Shown: positions 10,310 through 17,820 of the stretch, in pieces
Layout of the letters: each line of letters begins with the position of its first letter
How positions within the stretch are numbered: position 1 is the stretch's first letter
DNA from: Ovoidimarina sp050299695
GTDB lineage: Bacteria > Pseudomonadota > Alphaproteobacteria > Rhodobacterales > Rhodobacteraceae
DNA length: 20,966 bases
Assembly (NCBI GenBank): GCA_050299695.1
Contig: JBNKWI010000063.1
Span: forward strand, 1-20,966
Direction: 5' to 3'
Program-made: the position numbers and the translations under genes
The notes under the pieces: model-generated
Seen by the model: only the letters and a program-made list of their open reading frames with translations
Told to the model about the DNA's origin: nothing
Databases searched by the model: none

Positions 10310-11133
10310 CGCAGATCCCCGATGTCGACCATGTCCATATCGGTGAAGTCCACGTTGTCCCCCGCCATCGCCCAGCAGAACGTGTAGGAAGACGTGCCCG
10401 CACCCGCGTGGATCGACCAGGGCGGCGAGATCACCGCCTCCTCGTTCGCCATCACGATATGCCGCGTCTCCTCGGGTTTGCCCATCAGGTGGAACACCCG
10501 CTGCCCCTCGGGCATGCCGAAATAGAGATAGGCCTCCATCCGCCGGTCATGGACATGGGCGGGCATCGTGTTCCAGATCGAGCCCTCCTTGAACTGGGTA
10601 TAGCCCATCAGGAGCTGGCAGCTCTCGCAGACCTCGGGATGCAGGAACTGGATGATCGTCCGCTCGTTCGCCGTCTCGCGCGACCCGAGCTCGACCCTCC
10701 GTGCATCGGCCAGCGTGATCAGCCGCGTCGGACAGGCCCGGTGCGCCGGCGCCGAGAGCACGTAGTAGCGGCCCGCGCCGTCGAACGTCACCGCCCCCGC
10801 GCCCATGCCGATATAGAGCACCTCGCCCGCGCCCAGCGCGTGGGTCGTGCCCGCCACCGTCACCCGGCCCGGATCGCCGATATTCAGCACCGCCGCCTCG
10901 CGCCGGTCGAGGAATGAGGGCGTCCCGGTCTCGGGCACCTGGTCGAGCACCAGGGGCGCGCCGTCCGGCACTGCCGAACCCAGGATCAGCCGGTCGTAAT
11001 GCGAATAGACCAGCCTGATCTCGCCCGGCACGAACAGCCCGCCCACATGGAACTGCGCGCGCAGCCCCTCGGTGTCGAGCGTCTTCGCGGTCGCCGGGTC
11101 GATCGCATGGCGGGTTTCGGCGTTGTGGGTCAC
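10306..11133 (-). CDS. kduI: 5-keto-4-deoxyuronate isomerase
   Basis: 275 residues from GTG 11133, chosen because AAGGA lies six bases upstream and the family usually starts just before ETRHA; a GTG at 11163 would overlap the previous gene and adds ten unlike residues. It isomerises 5-keto-4-deoxyuronate to 2,5-diketo-3-deoxygluconate. Metal ligands His193, His195, Glu200 and His242 are visible in MPAHVHDRRMEAYLYF and WSIHAGAGT, each three positions before the E. coli ligands as I remember them (196, 198, 203, 245). CESCQLLMGYTQFKEGSIWNTMPAHVH is the family's core region. It follows kdgF by 13 bases and overlaps kduD. Confidence 0.95.
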   Translation of the reverse strand: MTHNAETRHAIDPATAKTLDTEGLRAQFHVGGLFVPGEIRLVYSHYDRLILGSAVPDGAPLVLDQVPETGTPSFLDRREAAVLNIGDPGRVTVAGTTHALGAGEVLYIGMGAGAVTFDGAGRYYVLSAPAHRACPTRLITLADARRVELGSRETANERTIIQFLHPEVCESCQLLMGYTQFKEGSIWNTMPAHVHDRRMEAYLYFGMPEGQRVFHLMGKPEETRHIVMANEEAVISPPWSIHAGAGTSSYTFCWAMAGDNVDFTDMDMVDIGDLR

Positions 11134-11146
11134 GTATCGTCCTTTC

Positions 11147-11458
11147 TCACAGAAAATCGTCACGGCGCGGCGTGAAACCGTCCACCAGCTCCCCCGGCTC
11201 CAGGCAGACGCAGCCGTGCCGCGCGCCCGAGGGGATCACGAAACTGTCGCCCGGCCCCACCTCGAAGCTCTCGCCTTCCAGGGTGAAGCGAAACCGCCCG
11301 GAACGGACATAGGTGGATTGCACATGCGGATGGCTGTGCAGCGCGCCCTCCGCCCCTTCCGTGAACCGGAATGAGACCACCATCAGCTCGGGGCTGTCGG
11401 CCAGCACCTGCCGCGTGACCCCGGGATCGGGCGTGTGGACGGGAAAGCGTTGCAGCAT
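11147..11458 (-). CDS. kdgF: Single-domain cupin, probable unsaturated-uronate linearising protein KdgF
   Basis: 103 residues. The ATG at 11458 has GGAAGG eight bases upstream and lies 14 bases after the dctM stop. It is a small beta-barrel cupin with LHSHPHVQSTYV (His41, His43, Gln47) and a distal His81 in IPSGARHGCVC, fitting a metal site. The C-terminal VDGFTPRRDDFL is characteristic of KdgF; Asp93, Phe95 and Arg99 have the same spacing as the catalytic residues reported for KdgF (from memory). KdgF opens 4,5-unsaturated monouronates to the linear ketone used by KduI, the very next gene. This small gene is easy to miss because a longer open frame runs into it from upstream. Confidence 0.85.
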   Translation of the reverse strand: MLQRFPVHTPDPGVTRQVLADSPELMVVSFRFTEGAEGALHSHPHVQSTYVRSGRFRFTLEGESFEVGPGDSFVIPSGARHGCVCLEPGELVDGFTPRRDDFL

Positions 11459-11472
11459 CGCCTTGGCCTTCC

Positions 11473-12753
11473 TCAGTGGAACAGCGACGGCAGCCAGAGC
11501 GACAGCGCCGGAATGTAGGTCACCAGCATCAGGGTCGCGAAAGCGGCCCCGTAGAACGGCCAGATCGTCCGCATCGCGTCCTGCATCTGGATCCTGCCCA
11601 CCGCGCAGCCCACGAACAGGACGGCACCGACCGGCGGGGTGCAGAGGCCGATCCCGAGATTCAGGATCAGGATCACTCCGAAATGGATCGGGTCGACCCC
11701 GAAGGCCTGCGCCACCGGCAGGAAGATCGGCGTGGTGATGACGATGAGCGGCGACATGTCCATGAACGTGCCGAGGATCAGTAGCACCACGTTCATCAAC
11801 AGAAGGATCAGGATCGGGTTGTCCGAAAAGGATTGCAGCGCCGCGACCAGCGCCGTCGGCACCCGCAGGAAGGCGAGGAGCCAGCCGAACGCCGCCGCGC
11901 AGCCGATCACCATCAGGACCATCGCCGTGGTCCGGACCGCGCCGAAGGTCGCCTCGACGAATTCGTGCCAGGTGAGCGTCCGGTAGACGAGCACCGTCAC
12001 CAGGAGCGCGTAGACCACCGCGATGTTCGAGCTTTCCGAGGCAGTGAAGATCCCCGACCGCACCCCGCCGAAGATGATCGCCACGAGAATCAGCCCGGGC
12101 ACCGCGTTCGCGAAGATCCGGCCCAGCGCCCTCCGCCCCGGAAACGGCTCGGTCGGATAGCCGCGCTTCTGCGCGACGAACCAAGCCGCCACCATCAGGG
12201 ACAGCGCCAGGATGAAGCCCGGCAGGATTCCGGCGGTGAACAGATCGGCGATCGAGAGCCGCCCGCCCGCAGAGATCGAATAGATGATCATGTTGTGCGA
12301 CGGCGGGATCATCAGCGCGATGATCGAGCCCACCACGGTGATGTTCACCGCGTAGTCCACATCGTAGCCTCGCGCCTTCATCTGCGGCACCATCAGCCCG
12401 CCCACGGCGCTCGCATCGGCCGCCGCCGAGCCCGAAACGCCGCCGAACATCACAGAAGCCATGATGTTCACCTGCCCCAGCCCGCCGCGCAGATGCCCCA
12501 CCATCGCGCCCGCCAGCGCCACCAGCCGACGCGCGATATCGCCCCGCACCATCAGGTCGCCCGCATAGATGAAGAACGGGATCGCCATCAGCGCGAAGAC
12601 CGAGACGCCGGAATTCAGCCGCTGGAACACCACCACCGGCGGCAGGCCCAGATAGAGAACCGTCGCGAAGCTGGAAATGCCCAGGCAGAAGGCGACCGGC
12701 GTGCCGATCAGCAGGAGAAACACGAAACTGCCGAACAGGATCCAGAGCTCCAC
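11473..12753 (-). CDS. dctM: TRAP transporter large permease subunit (DctM type)
   Basis: 426 residues, the usual length, with about 12 hydrophobic spans. Typical DctM landmarks are present: IPFFIYAGDLMVRG, FGGVSGSAAADASAVGGLMVPQM, IPPSHNMIIYS, ILGTFMDMSPLIVITTPIFLPV and the late NLGIGLCTPPVGAVLFVG. It forms the ion-coupled translocation channel of a TRAP importer in the inner membrane together with the DctQ subunit. The GTG start at 12753 is three bases after the dctQ stop, preceded by GAAGG. The operon setting with dctP, uxaC and kdu genes indicates uronate as substrate. Confidence 0.95.
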   Translation of the reverse strand: MELWILFGSFVFLLLIGTPVAFCLGISSFATVLYLGLPPVVVFQRLNSGVSVFALMAIPFFIYAGDLMVRGDIARRLVALAGAMVGHLRGGLGQVNIMASVMFGGVSGSAAADASAVGGLMVPQMKARGYDVDYAVNITVVGSIIALMIPPSHNMIIYSISAGGRLSIADLFTAGILPGFILALSLMVAAWFVAQKRGYPTEPFPGRRALGRIFANAVPGLILVAIIFGGVRSGIFTASESSNIAVVYALLVTVLVYRTLTWHEFVEATFGAVRTTAMVLMVIGCAAAFGWLLAFLRVPTALVAALQSFSDNPILILLLMNVVLLILGTFMDMSPLIVITTPIFLPVAQAFGVDPIHFGVILILNLGIGLCTPPVGAVLFVGCAVGRIQMQDAMRTIWPFYGAAFATLMLVTYIPALSLWLPSLFH

Positions 12754-12756
12754 CCT

Positions 12757-13281
12757 TCAGCCCTCCACCGGATCGGGCTCGCCGAACCGCGAGGTGTGGA
12801 GCCCCGCAAGGCGGCGGAACACCCGCTCGACCGAAAAGAGGACGACCAGCACCCCGCCCGCGATCACCGGGAAGAAATCGAAGGCCCCCGACAGCCCGAT
12901 CGACGGGATCGTCGTGCCCGCGGTCTTCTGCGCGAGCTGCCCGCCATAGTAGATCATGCCGCCGCCGAAGGCTGTCACGGCGAGGTCGGAGATCGTGTGC
13001 AGAACCGCCTTCGCCCTGTCCGGCAGGATGTAGAGCAGGACATCGAAGGACAGGTGATAGCCCTCGCGGATCCCCACGGCAGCGCCGAGGAAGATGAACC
13101 AGCCCATGATCATCACCGAGCCCGGCTCGGTCCAGATCAGGCTCGAATTCAGCACGTAGCGCCAGAATACCTGCGCCGCGATCGCCGCGGTCATCAAGAC
13201 CAGCCCCGTCCCGGCGATCCAGAGCGCGATCCGAGCCAGCGCGCCGGTGAAGAGCGCGAGCGATTTCATGACATCCTGCAC
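12757..13281 (-). CDS. dctQ: TRAP transporter small permease subunit (DctQ type)
   Basis: 174 residues with four predicted membrane spans (about 15-37, 56-72, 92-108 and 131-150). It carries the DctQ pattern QVFWRYVLNSSLIWTEPGSVMIMGWFIFLGAAVGIREGYHLSFDVL. It pairs with DctM in the membrane. The GTG start at 13281 has GAGGGGG seven to eight bases upstream; an ATG four codons in (13269) is an alternative. A GC-rich hairpin lies between dctP and this gene. Confidence 0.9.
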   Translation of the reverse strand: MQDVMKSLALFTGALARIALWIAGTGLVLMTAAIAAQVFWRYVLNSSLIWTEPGSVMIMGWFIFLGAAVGIREGYHLSFDVLLYILPDRAKAVLHTISDLAVTAFGGGMIYYGGQLAQKTAGTTIPSIGLSGAFDFFPVIAGGVLVVLFSVERVFRRLAGLHTSRFGEPDPVEG

Positions 13282-13305
13282 CGGCGGTCCCCCTCATCGG
13301 CAGAC

Positions 13306-13331
13306 GGACGGGCCTCCGGAAAGGCCCGCCC
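13306..13331 (-). terminator. Intercistronic hairpin between dctP and dctQ
   Basis: The arms GGACGGGCCT (13306-13315) and AGGCCCGCCC (13322-13331) pair at nine of ten positions around a six-base loop. There is no T-run. Its place just after the binding-protein gene suggests partial termination or protection of the dctP message from 3' decay, which gives more binding protein than permease in many transport operons. Confidence 0.6.
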
Positions 13332-13341
13332 GCGTCTTACG

Positions 13342-14313
13342 TCACTCGGTTGCCTGGATCCGCTCGACCAGGCTCTTGAGTTTGTCCGAGGTCACGTATT
13401 TCTGGTAGACCGGCTTCATCGCCTCGATGAACGGCGTCTTGTCGATATCGGTGACAAGCTCGACGCCGGCATCCATGACCTTCTGCTCGGATTCCTTCTC
13501 GCGCGCCTCCCAGAGCTCGCGCATCACCGGCACGCTGTCTTTCGCGGCCTGCCGCACGGCGGCCTGGTCTTCCGCCGAGAGCGAATCCCAGGTCTTCTTC
13601 GACATCACCAGAACTTCCGGCACGATCAGGTGCTGGTCGAGGGTGTAGTACTTGGCCACTTCGAAATGGCCCGAGCTCTCGTAGGACGGCCAGTTGTTCT
13701 CGGCCCCGTCGATCACGCCGGTCTGGATCGAGGAATAGACCTCGCCATAGGGCATCGGCGTCGCATTGGCACCGAGCGCGCCGACCATGTCGACGAAGAT
13801 GTCGGACTGCATGACGCGGAACTTCATGCCCTTGAGGTCGTCCATCGAGTGGATCGGCTTCTCGGAGTTGTAGAAGCTGCGCGAGCCGCCGTCGTAATAG
13901 GCGAGGCCCACAAGGTCATGCGGCGCGAAGGCGGCGAGGATCTCGTCGCCGATCGGGCCGTCCATGACGTGGTGCATGTGCTCGACCGAACGGAAGATAT
14001 AGGGCAGCGAGACGACCTGCGTCTCCTCGACGATGTTGTTGAACGGGCCCATCGACACGCGATCCATGTCGATCACGCCGAACTGGGTCTGTTCGATCGA
14101 GTCCTTCTCCTCGCCGAGCTGCGCCGAGGGGAACACCTCGATGCAGAGCCGGCCGCCGGTGCGCTCTTCGAGCAACTTGCCCATTTCCTGGACCGCGACG
14201 ACGGTCGGGTAACCCTCGGGATGCGTGTCCGAGGACCGGAGCGTTCTCTCGCAGGCCGTGGCCGCGGTGGCCATCACGGCGGTCGCGAGAAGGGCAGCTG
14301 TGAGTGTCTTCAT
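13342..14313 (-). CDS. dctP: TRAP transporter substrate-binding protein, predicted uronate binder (DctP type)
   Basis: 323 residues. The ATG has GGAGG ten bases upstream. A signal peptide covers residues 1-20 (MKTLTAALLATAVMATAATA), and Cys21 follows, though the preceding ATA is a poor lipobox. The DctP fold is clear: SAQLGEEKDSIEQTQFGVIDM, SLPYIFRS, and the substrate region GGSRSFYNSEKPIHSMDDLKGMKFRV with the conserved carboxylate-binding Arg166, followed by NATPMPYGEVYSSIQTGVIDGAENN. It should capture a sugar acid in the periplasm and hand it to DctQM. The operon genes point to glucuronate, galacturonate or unsaturated uronate; which one is not visible. Confidence 0.93.
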   Translation of the reverse strand: MKTLTAALLATAVMATAATACERTLRSSDTHPEGYPTVVAVQEMGKLLEERTGGRLCIEVFPSAQLGEEKDSIEQTQFGVIDMDRVSMGPFNNIVEETQVVSLPYIFRSVEHMHHVMDGPIGDEILAAFAPHDLVGLAYYDGGSRSFYNSEKPIHSMDDLKGMKFRVMQSDIFVDMVGALGANATPMPYGEVYSSIQTGVIDGAENNWPSYESSGHFEVAKYYTLDQHLIVPEVLVMSKKTWDSLSAEDQAAVRQAAKDSVPVMRELWEAREKESEQKVMDAGVELVTDIDKTPFIEAMKPVYQKYVTSDKLKSLVERIQATE

Positions 14314-14340
14314 GGGTTGGTGTCCTCCCTTTTGGACAAT

Positions 14341-14354
14341 GGCTCTTCAGAGCC
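14341..14354 (-). promoter_or_regulatory. Small hairpin at the uxaC-dctP junction
   Basis: GGCTC and GAGCC pair around a four-base loop and span the uxaC stop codon. On the coding strand the hairpin is followed by ATTGTCC and then the dctP ribosome site. A near-identical hairpin with GGACAAT on its other flank lies just upstream of the ABC binding-protein gene (17789-17802). Confidence 0.4.
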
Positions 14355-15753
14355 GGTAAGCCTGTTTGACCAGGCGATAGGTCAGGTCCTGCGCCACCTC
14401 GTAGGCGTCGGCTTCCCGCAGCCGGCCGGTCGCGACCAGCGTGGCAAGGTAGGCGCAGTCCGACCGCCGCGCGACGTCGTGGCGCGCGGGGATCGAAGAG
14501 AAGGCGCGGGTGTCGTCGTTGAACCCGGCCGTGTTGTAGAAGCCGCAGGTTTCCGTGGTGGCCTCGCGGAATTTCCGGATGCCCTCGAAGCTGTCGAAGA
14601 ACCACCAGGGCGGCCCGAGCCGCAGCGCGGGATAGGCCCCGGCCAAGGGCGCAAGCTCGCGGCCATAGCTGGTCTCGTCGAGGGTGAAGAGGATCACCGT
14701 CAGTCCGGGCTCCATCCCCACCGCGTCGAGCATGGGCTTCAGCGCGGCCACGTAATCGGTCCGCCCCGGGATATCGAACCCCTTGTCGCGCCCGTGCCGC
14801 GCGAAAACCGTCGCCGAATGGTTCCGCCGCGCGCCGGGATGGATCTGCATCACCATCCCGTCCTCGAGGCTCATCCGCGCCATCTCGGTCAGCATCTGGC
14901 CCCGGAACGCGTCGGCCTCCTCGGCCGTGCAGGCGCCCGCCAGCGCCTTGGCGAACAGCGCCGCCGCATCGGCCTCCGCCAGGCTCTCGGTCCGCGCCGA
15001 GGGATGCCCGTGATCCGTCGCGGTCGCGCCGAACTCCCGAAAATAGGCCCGGCGGCTCCGATGCGCGGCAAGATAGCCTGCCCAGCTCGCGGTGTCCTCG
15101 CCGGTGATCTCGCCCAGCCGCGCGACGTTTCCGGCGAATCCCTCGAATTCCGGATCCACCACCGCGTCGGGCCGGTAGGTGGTGATCACCCGGCCCCGCC
15201 AGCCGCTCTCGCGGATCGCCCGGTGCCATTTCAGATCGTCCAGCGCGCCTTCGGTCGTCGCCAGCGCCTCGATGCCGAAACGCTCGAACAGCGCCCGGGG
15301 CCGGAACTCCGGCGCCGCCAGCTTCGCGTCGATGACCTCGTAGTAGTGCTCCGCCGTCTCCGCCGAAAGCACGACGTCGAGCCCGAACACATGCTCGAAG
15401 GAATGGTCCAGCCACATCGCCGAGGGCGTGCCGCGAAACAGGTGATATCTCTCGGCAAAGCGCCGCCAGATCGCCCGCGGGTCGGTCTCGGTCGCGCCCC
15501 CGTCGGCACGCGGCACGCCCAGATCCTCCATCGCCACGCCCTGACTCACCAGCATCCGGAACACGTAGTGGTCGGGGATCACGAACAATTCCGCCGGGTT
15601 CGGAAAGCGCGCGTTCTCGGCGAACCAGCGCGGATCGCAATGGCCGTGCGGCGAGACGATGGGAAGATCCTTCACGCTCTCGTAGAGCGCGCGGGCCAAG
15701 TCCCTCCGGCGCGCGCCAACGGGAAACAGCCGGTCGGGATCGGTGAGCGCCAT
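14347..15753 (-). CDS. uxaC: Glucuronate isomerase (uronate isomerase)
   Basis: 468 residues, matching the E. coli enzyme (470). It isomerises D-glucuronate to D-fructuronate, and D-galacturonate to D-tagaturonate. The metal-binding HxH is seen in SPHGHCDPRWF (His36, His38), followed by FPNPAELFVIPDHYVFRMLVSQGV, MWLDHSFEHVFGL, MQIHPGARRNHS, DETSYGRELAPLAG, GPPWWFFDSFEGIRKFR and ETCGFYNTAGFNDDTRAF, all UxaC signatures. It is the first gene of the uronate operon, with a strong promoter candidate directly upstream. Only a fructuronate-type reductase accompanies it, so glucuronate is the likelier route unless that enzyme also takes tagaturonate. dctP follows after 33 bases. Confidence 0.96.
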   Translation of the reverse strand: MALTDPDRLFPVGARRRDLARALYESVKDLPIVSPHGHCDPRWFAENARFPNPAELFVIPDHYVFRMLVSQGVAMEDLGVPRADGGATETDPRAIWRRFAERYHLFRGTPSAMWLDHSFEHVFGLDVVLSAETAEHYYEVIDAKLAAPEFRPRALFERFGIEALATTEGALDDLKWHRAIRESGWRGRVITTYRPDAVVDPEFEGFAGNVARLGEITGEDTASWAGYLAAHRSRRAYFREFGATATDHGHPSARTESLAEADAAALFAKALAGACTAEEADAFRGQMLTEMARMSLEDGMVMQIHPGARRNHSATVFARHGRDKGFDIPGRTDYVAALKPMLDAVGMEPGLTVILFTLDETSYGRELAPLAGAYPALRLGPPWWFFDSFEGIRKFREATTETCGFYNTAGFNDDTRAFSSIPARHDVARRSDCAYLATLVATGRLREADAYEVAQDLTYRLVKQAYRL

Positions 15754-15787
15754 GAACGGGTCCGGAAAGAGGTGTCGCCTTTGATAA

Positions 15788-15801
15788 ACTAATATGCTAG
15801 T
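15788..15801. promoter_or_regulatory. Putative GntR operator in the uxaC-gntR intergenic region
   Basis: ACTAATATGCTAGT is an imperfect palindrome (ACTA-N6-TAGT, with AT at its centre) in an AT-rich patch of a GC-rich genome. It covers the -10 of the proposed uxaC promoter and lies 60 bases upstream of the regulator's start. Outer TTTGA/TCAAA arms (15780-15784 and 15814-15818) add wider symmetry. Binding of the neighbouring GntR protein is inferred, not shown. Confidence 0.5.
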
Positions 15802-15817
15802 CTGCTTGTTGTGTCAA
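15789..15817 (-). promoter_or_regulatory. Sigma70-like promoter of the uronate operon
   Basis: On the minus strand, a perfect -35 TTGACA (15812-15817) is followed by a 17-base spacer and TATTAG (15789-15794, four of six matches to TATAAT). Transcription would start near 15782, leaving a leader of roughly 30 bases before the uxaC ATG. Confidence 0.65.
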
Positions 15818-15860
15818 ACGCCCGCGCATGCAAAGGTGTCACACCGCCAAGGACCGAGAA

Positions 15861-16556
15861 TTGCCAGACACCGCGCTTTCCGCCCTGCCGCTCGAACCCG
15901 TCCCGTCGACGACTGACCAGGTGTTCCGCACGCTCTATGCCGCCGTGATTTCGCTTCGGCTGCCGCCGGGCACCAAGGTCTCCGAAGCCGAAATCGCCAA
16001 GCAGCTCGACGTGTCGCGCCAACCCGTGCGCGACGCGTTCTTCCGGCTCTCCAAGCTCGGCTTCCTGTCGATCCGCCCGCAGCGCGCCACGCTGGTCACC
16101 CGCATTTCCACCCGCGCCGTCCATGACGCGATCTTCGTGCGCGGCGCGCTCGAGGCTGAATGCGTCGAAGCCACCTGCCACCGGCACTCGGCGGCCGACC
16201 TCGCGGAACTGCGCACACTGCTCGACCGCGAGAAGGCGGCAATCGGATCGAGCAACCCCGAGGATTTCCACGCCGAGGACGACGCCTTCCACCAGGCGCT
16301 CTGCCGGATCGCCGGCCATGCCCATGTCTGGGAGATCATCCAGGAACAGAAGGCCCACATGGACCGCGTCCGCTACCTGACGCTCTCCACCGAGCGCCGC
16401 ATCTCCGTGCTCGCCGAACATGGCGAGATTCTCACCGCCGTCGAAGCGCGCGACGGTACCGCGGCCCGGGCTTTGGTCCGCGCGCATATCTCCAGCGTCG
16501 CCAGCGCGCTCGACGCGATCCGCGCCGAGCATCCCGACCGGTTCGAGGACCACTAG
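15861..16556 (+). CDS. GntR family transcriptional regulator, FadR/FCD subfamily
   Basis: About 231 residues from TTG 15861, preferred because AAGGA lies seven bases upstream; an ATG at 15828 without a ribosome site would add 11 residues. The N-terminal winged helix-turn-helix reads LRLPPGTKVSEAEIAKQLDVSRQPVRDAFFRLSKLGFLSIRPQRATLV. The C-terminal FCD helical domain has the ligand-type residues Asp141, His144, His187 and His209 (numbered from the TTG) in DDAFHQAL, AEHGEIL and RAHI, which usually bind a metal and an organic acid. It is divergent from uxaC with a palindrome over the shared promoter region, so it is most likely the uronate-responsive repressor of the operon. It converges with the aldo/keto reductase gene 13 bases downstream. 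Confidence 0.9.
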   Translation: MPDTALSALPLEPVPSTTDQVFRTLYAAVISLRLPPGTKVSEAEIAKQLDVSRQPVRDAFFRLSKLGFLSIRPQRATLVTRISTRAVHDAIFVRGALEAECVEATCHRHSAADLAELRTLLDREKAAIGSSNPEDFHAEDDAFHQALCRIAGHAHVWEIIQEQKAHMDRVRYLTLSTERRISVLAEHGEILTAVEARDGTAARALVRAHISSVASALDAIRAEHPDRFEDH

Positions 16557-16569
16557 GCCCGCCCGGCCA

Positions 16570-17532
16570 TCACCCCGGCCGATACACCCGGTTCGCCTCC
16601 GGATCGTCCGTCGCATGGCCCAGACCGGCGATTTCCTCCCAGACCGCCGCCGGAATCGCCTGCCCGGCCCAGTCGAGCGTCTCCGCCACGCGCTCGGGCT
16701 TCGACACGCCGACCAGGGTCGAGGTGACGCGCGGATCCCGCATCGAGAATTGCAGCGCCAGCGCCCCCGGCGATACCCCATGCGCGGCACAGACCGCCTC
16801 GATCGCCCGCACCGGCGCCAGCGCGTCGTCGCCCGCCGGCTGATAGGAGACGCGCGGCATCTCCGACGCGCCCTTGGCCAGCACGCCGCCGGCATAGGGC
16901 GCCGCGTTAACAACCGCGATCCCTGCGCCATGGGCGTAGTCGAACATCGCGTCGGCCGAGCGGTTCAGGAGCGTGAAGCGGTTATGGCTGATCAGCGCAT
17001 CGAAGGGCCAGTCGCGCAGGATCGGGAACATCACGTCGACCCGACCCATCGCCAGGCCCACCGCCTGCGCCAACCCCTCCTCCTTCAGCTTGAACAGTTC
17101 GGCGAGTGCCCCGCCCTCGCGGGTGATCTCGCCCAGGTCGCGCGCGTGCTCGGGGTCGTGCAAGTGCAACATCGGCACCCGGTCGAGCCCGAGCCGGCCC
17201 AGGCTCTCCTCGATCGACTGCCGCACCCGCGCCGCGTCGAACCGCCCGGTCTCCATGTCGCGGTCGAGCTTGGTCGACAGCACGAACCCCTCGGGCAGCC
17301 CGCCCCGCTCGGCGAGCGCCGCGCCGATCCGCGCCTCGCTCCGTCCGAATCCGTAATTGTTCGACGTGTCGAGGAAATTGACCGGCCCCTCGAAGATCGC
17401 ATGCAGCGTCGCCCGCGCCCGTGCCTCGTCCACCTCGTAGCCATAGGTGTCGGGCATGTTCCCGAGCCCCGACGTACCGAAACTGAGCGGCGTGACGGCC
17501 AGCCCTGTCTCTCCGATCCTGCGACGCTCCAT
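16570..17532 (-). CDS. Aldo/keto reductase, D-threo-aldose (L-fucose) dehydrogenase-like
   Basis: 320 residues, normal for this TIM-barrel NAD(P)H enzyme family. The ATG at 17532 has GGAGGGAG five bases upstream. The catalytic tetrad is visible: Asp55 and Tyr60 in FLDTSNNYGFGRSE, Lys88 in STKLD, and His125 in LHLHDPEH. The C-terminal half has GALALQFSMRDPRVTSTLVGVSKPERV, the common cofactor-binding end. RRIGETGLAVTPLSFGTSGLGN and the HLHDPE motif resemble sugar (aldose/fucose) and pyridoxal dehydrogenases of COG0667. It is divergent from the sugar ABC transporter genes, so it may oxidise or reduce the sugar that system imports. Exact substrate not assignable. Confidence 0.85.
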   Translation of the reverse strand: MERRRIGETGLAVTPLSFGTSGLGNMPDTYGYEVDEARARATLHAIFEGPVNFLDTSNNYGFGRSEARIGAALAERGGLPEGFVLSTKLDRDMETGRFDAARVRQSIEESLGRLGLDRVPMLHLHDPEHARDLGEITREGGALAELFKLKEEGLAQAVGLAMGRVDVMFPILRDWPFDALISHNRFTLLNRSADAMFDYAHGAGIAVVNAAPYAGGVLAKGASEMPRVSYQPAGDDALAPVRAIEAVCAAHGVSPGALALQFSMRDPRVTSTLVGVSKPERVAETLDWAGQAIPAAVWEEIAGLGHATDDPEANRVYRPG

Positions 17533-17820
17533 GGCGCTCCCTCCTCACGCGAAACGGCGGCGCAATACCCCGCGCAGCCACACCGCACAATGCCCGTCTG
17601 CCGGACGCCTCCCCGATCGGCGCTCACGCCCGGCCGAACGCGCGGCCACCGCCGCCTCCCGGGTCGCCTCGTCCAAGGCATTGATATCGACTCGGAAAAG
17701 TCGCAAGATCCGCTCAGCGACTGGACAACAGATCCGGCGCGAACCTATGACGACCTTCCGGACCCAGAGAACTGGCGCTCCGGACAATGGCTCTCCGGAG
17801 CCCAGACTGGGAGGATACCC
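17533..17820 (+). promoter_or_regulatory. Divergent regulatory region upstream of the sugar ABC operon
   Basis: No gene is seen in these 288 bases. A possible plus-strand promoter is TTGATA (17681-17686), a 17-base spacer, then CAAGAT (17704-17709, a weak -10). The spacer holds the inverted repeat CGACT-N6-AGTCG (17688-17703), placed where a repressor would act. A GGCTC-TCCG-GAGCC hairpin (17789-17802) lies just before the ribosome site of the binding-protein gene. The -10 is weak, so the promoter call is tentative. Confidence 0.35.

Noticed and set aside
11459..13297. Upstream part of the long minus-strand frame that ends with the cupin
   Set aside because: Only the last 103 codons are coding (kdgF). 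The rest overlaps dctM and dctQ in another frame and reads as a Gly/Arg-rich shadow.
13342..14313. Lipoprotein signal on the TRAP binding protein (Cys at position 21)
   Set aside because: The residues before Cys (ATA) do not fit a good lipobox, and TRAP binding proteins are normally soluble; ordinary signal peptide cleavage is more likely.
11833..15792. 1319-codon open frame on the plus strand
   Set aside because: It runs opposite to dctM, dctQ, dctP and uxaC, all recognised. Its product is a low-complexity Arg/His/Asp/Glu mix with no family resemblance; an artefact of high GC.
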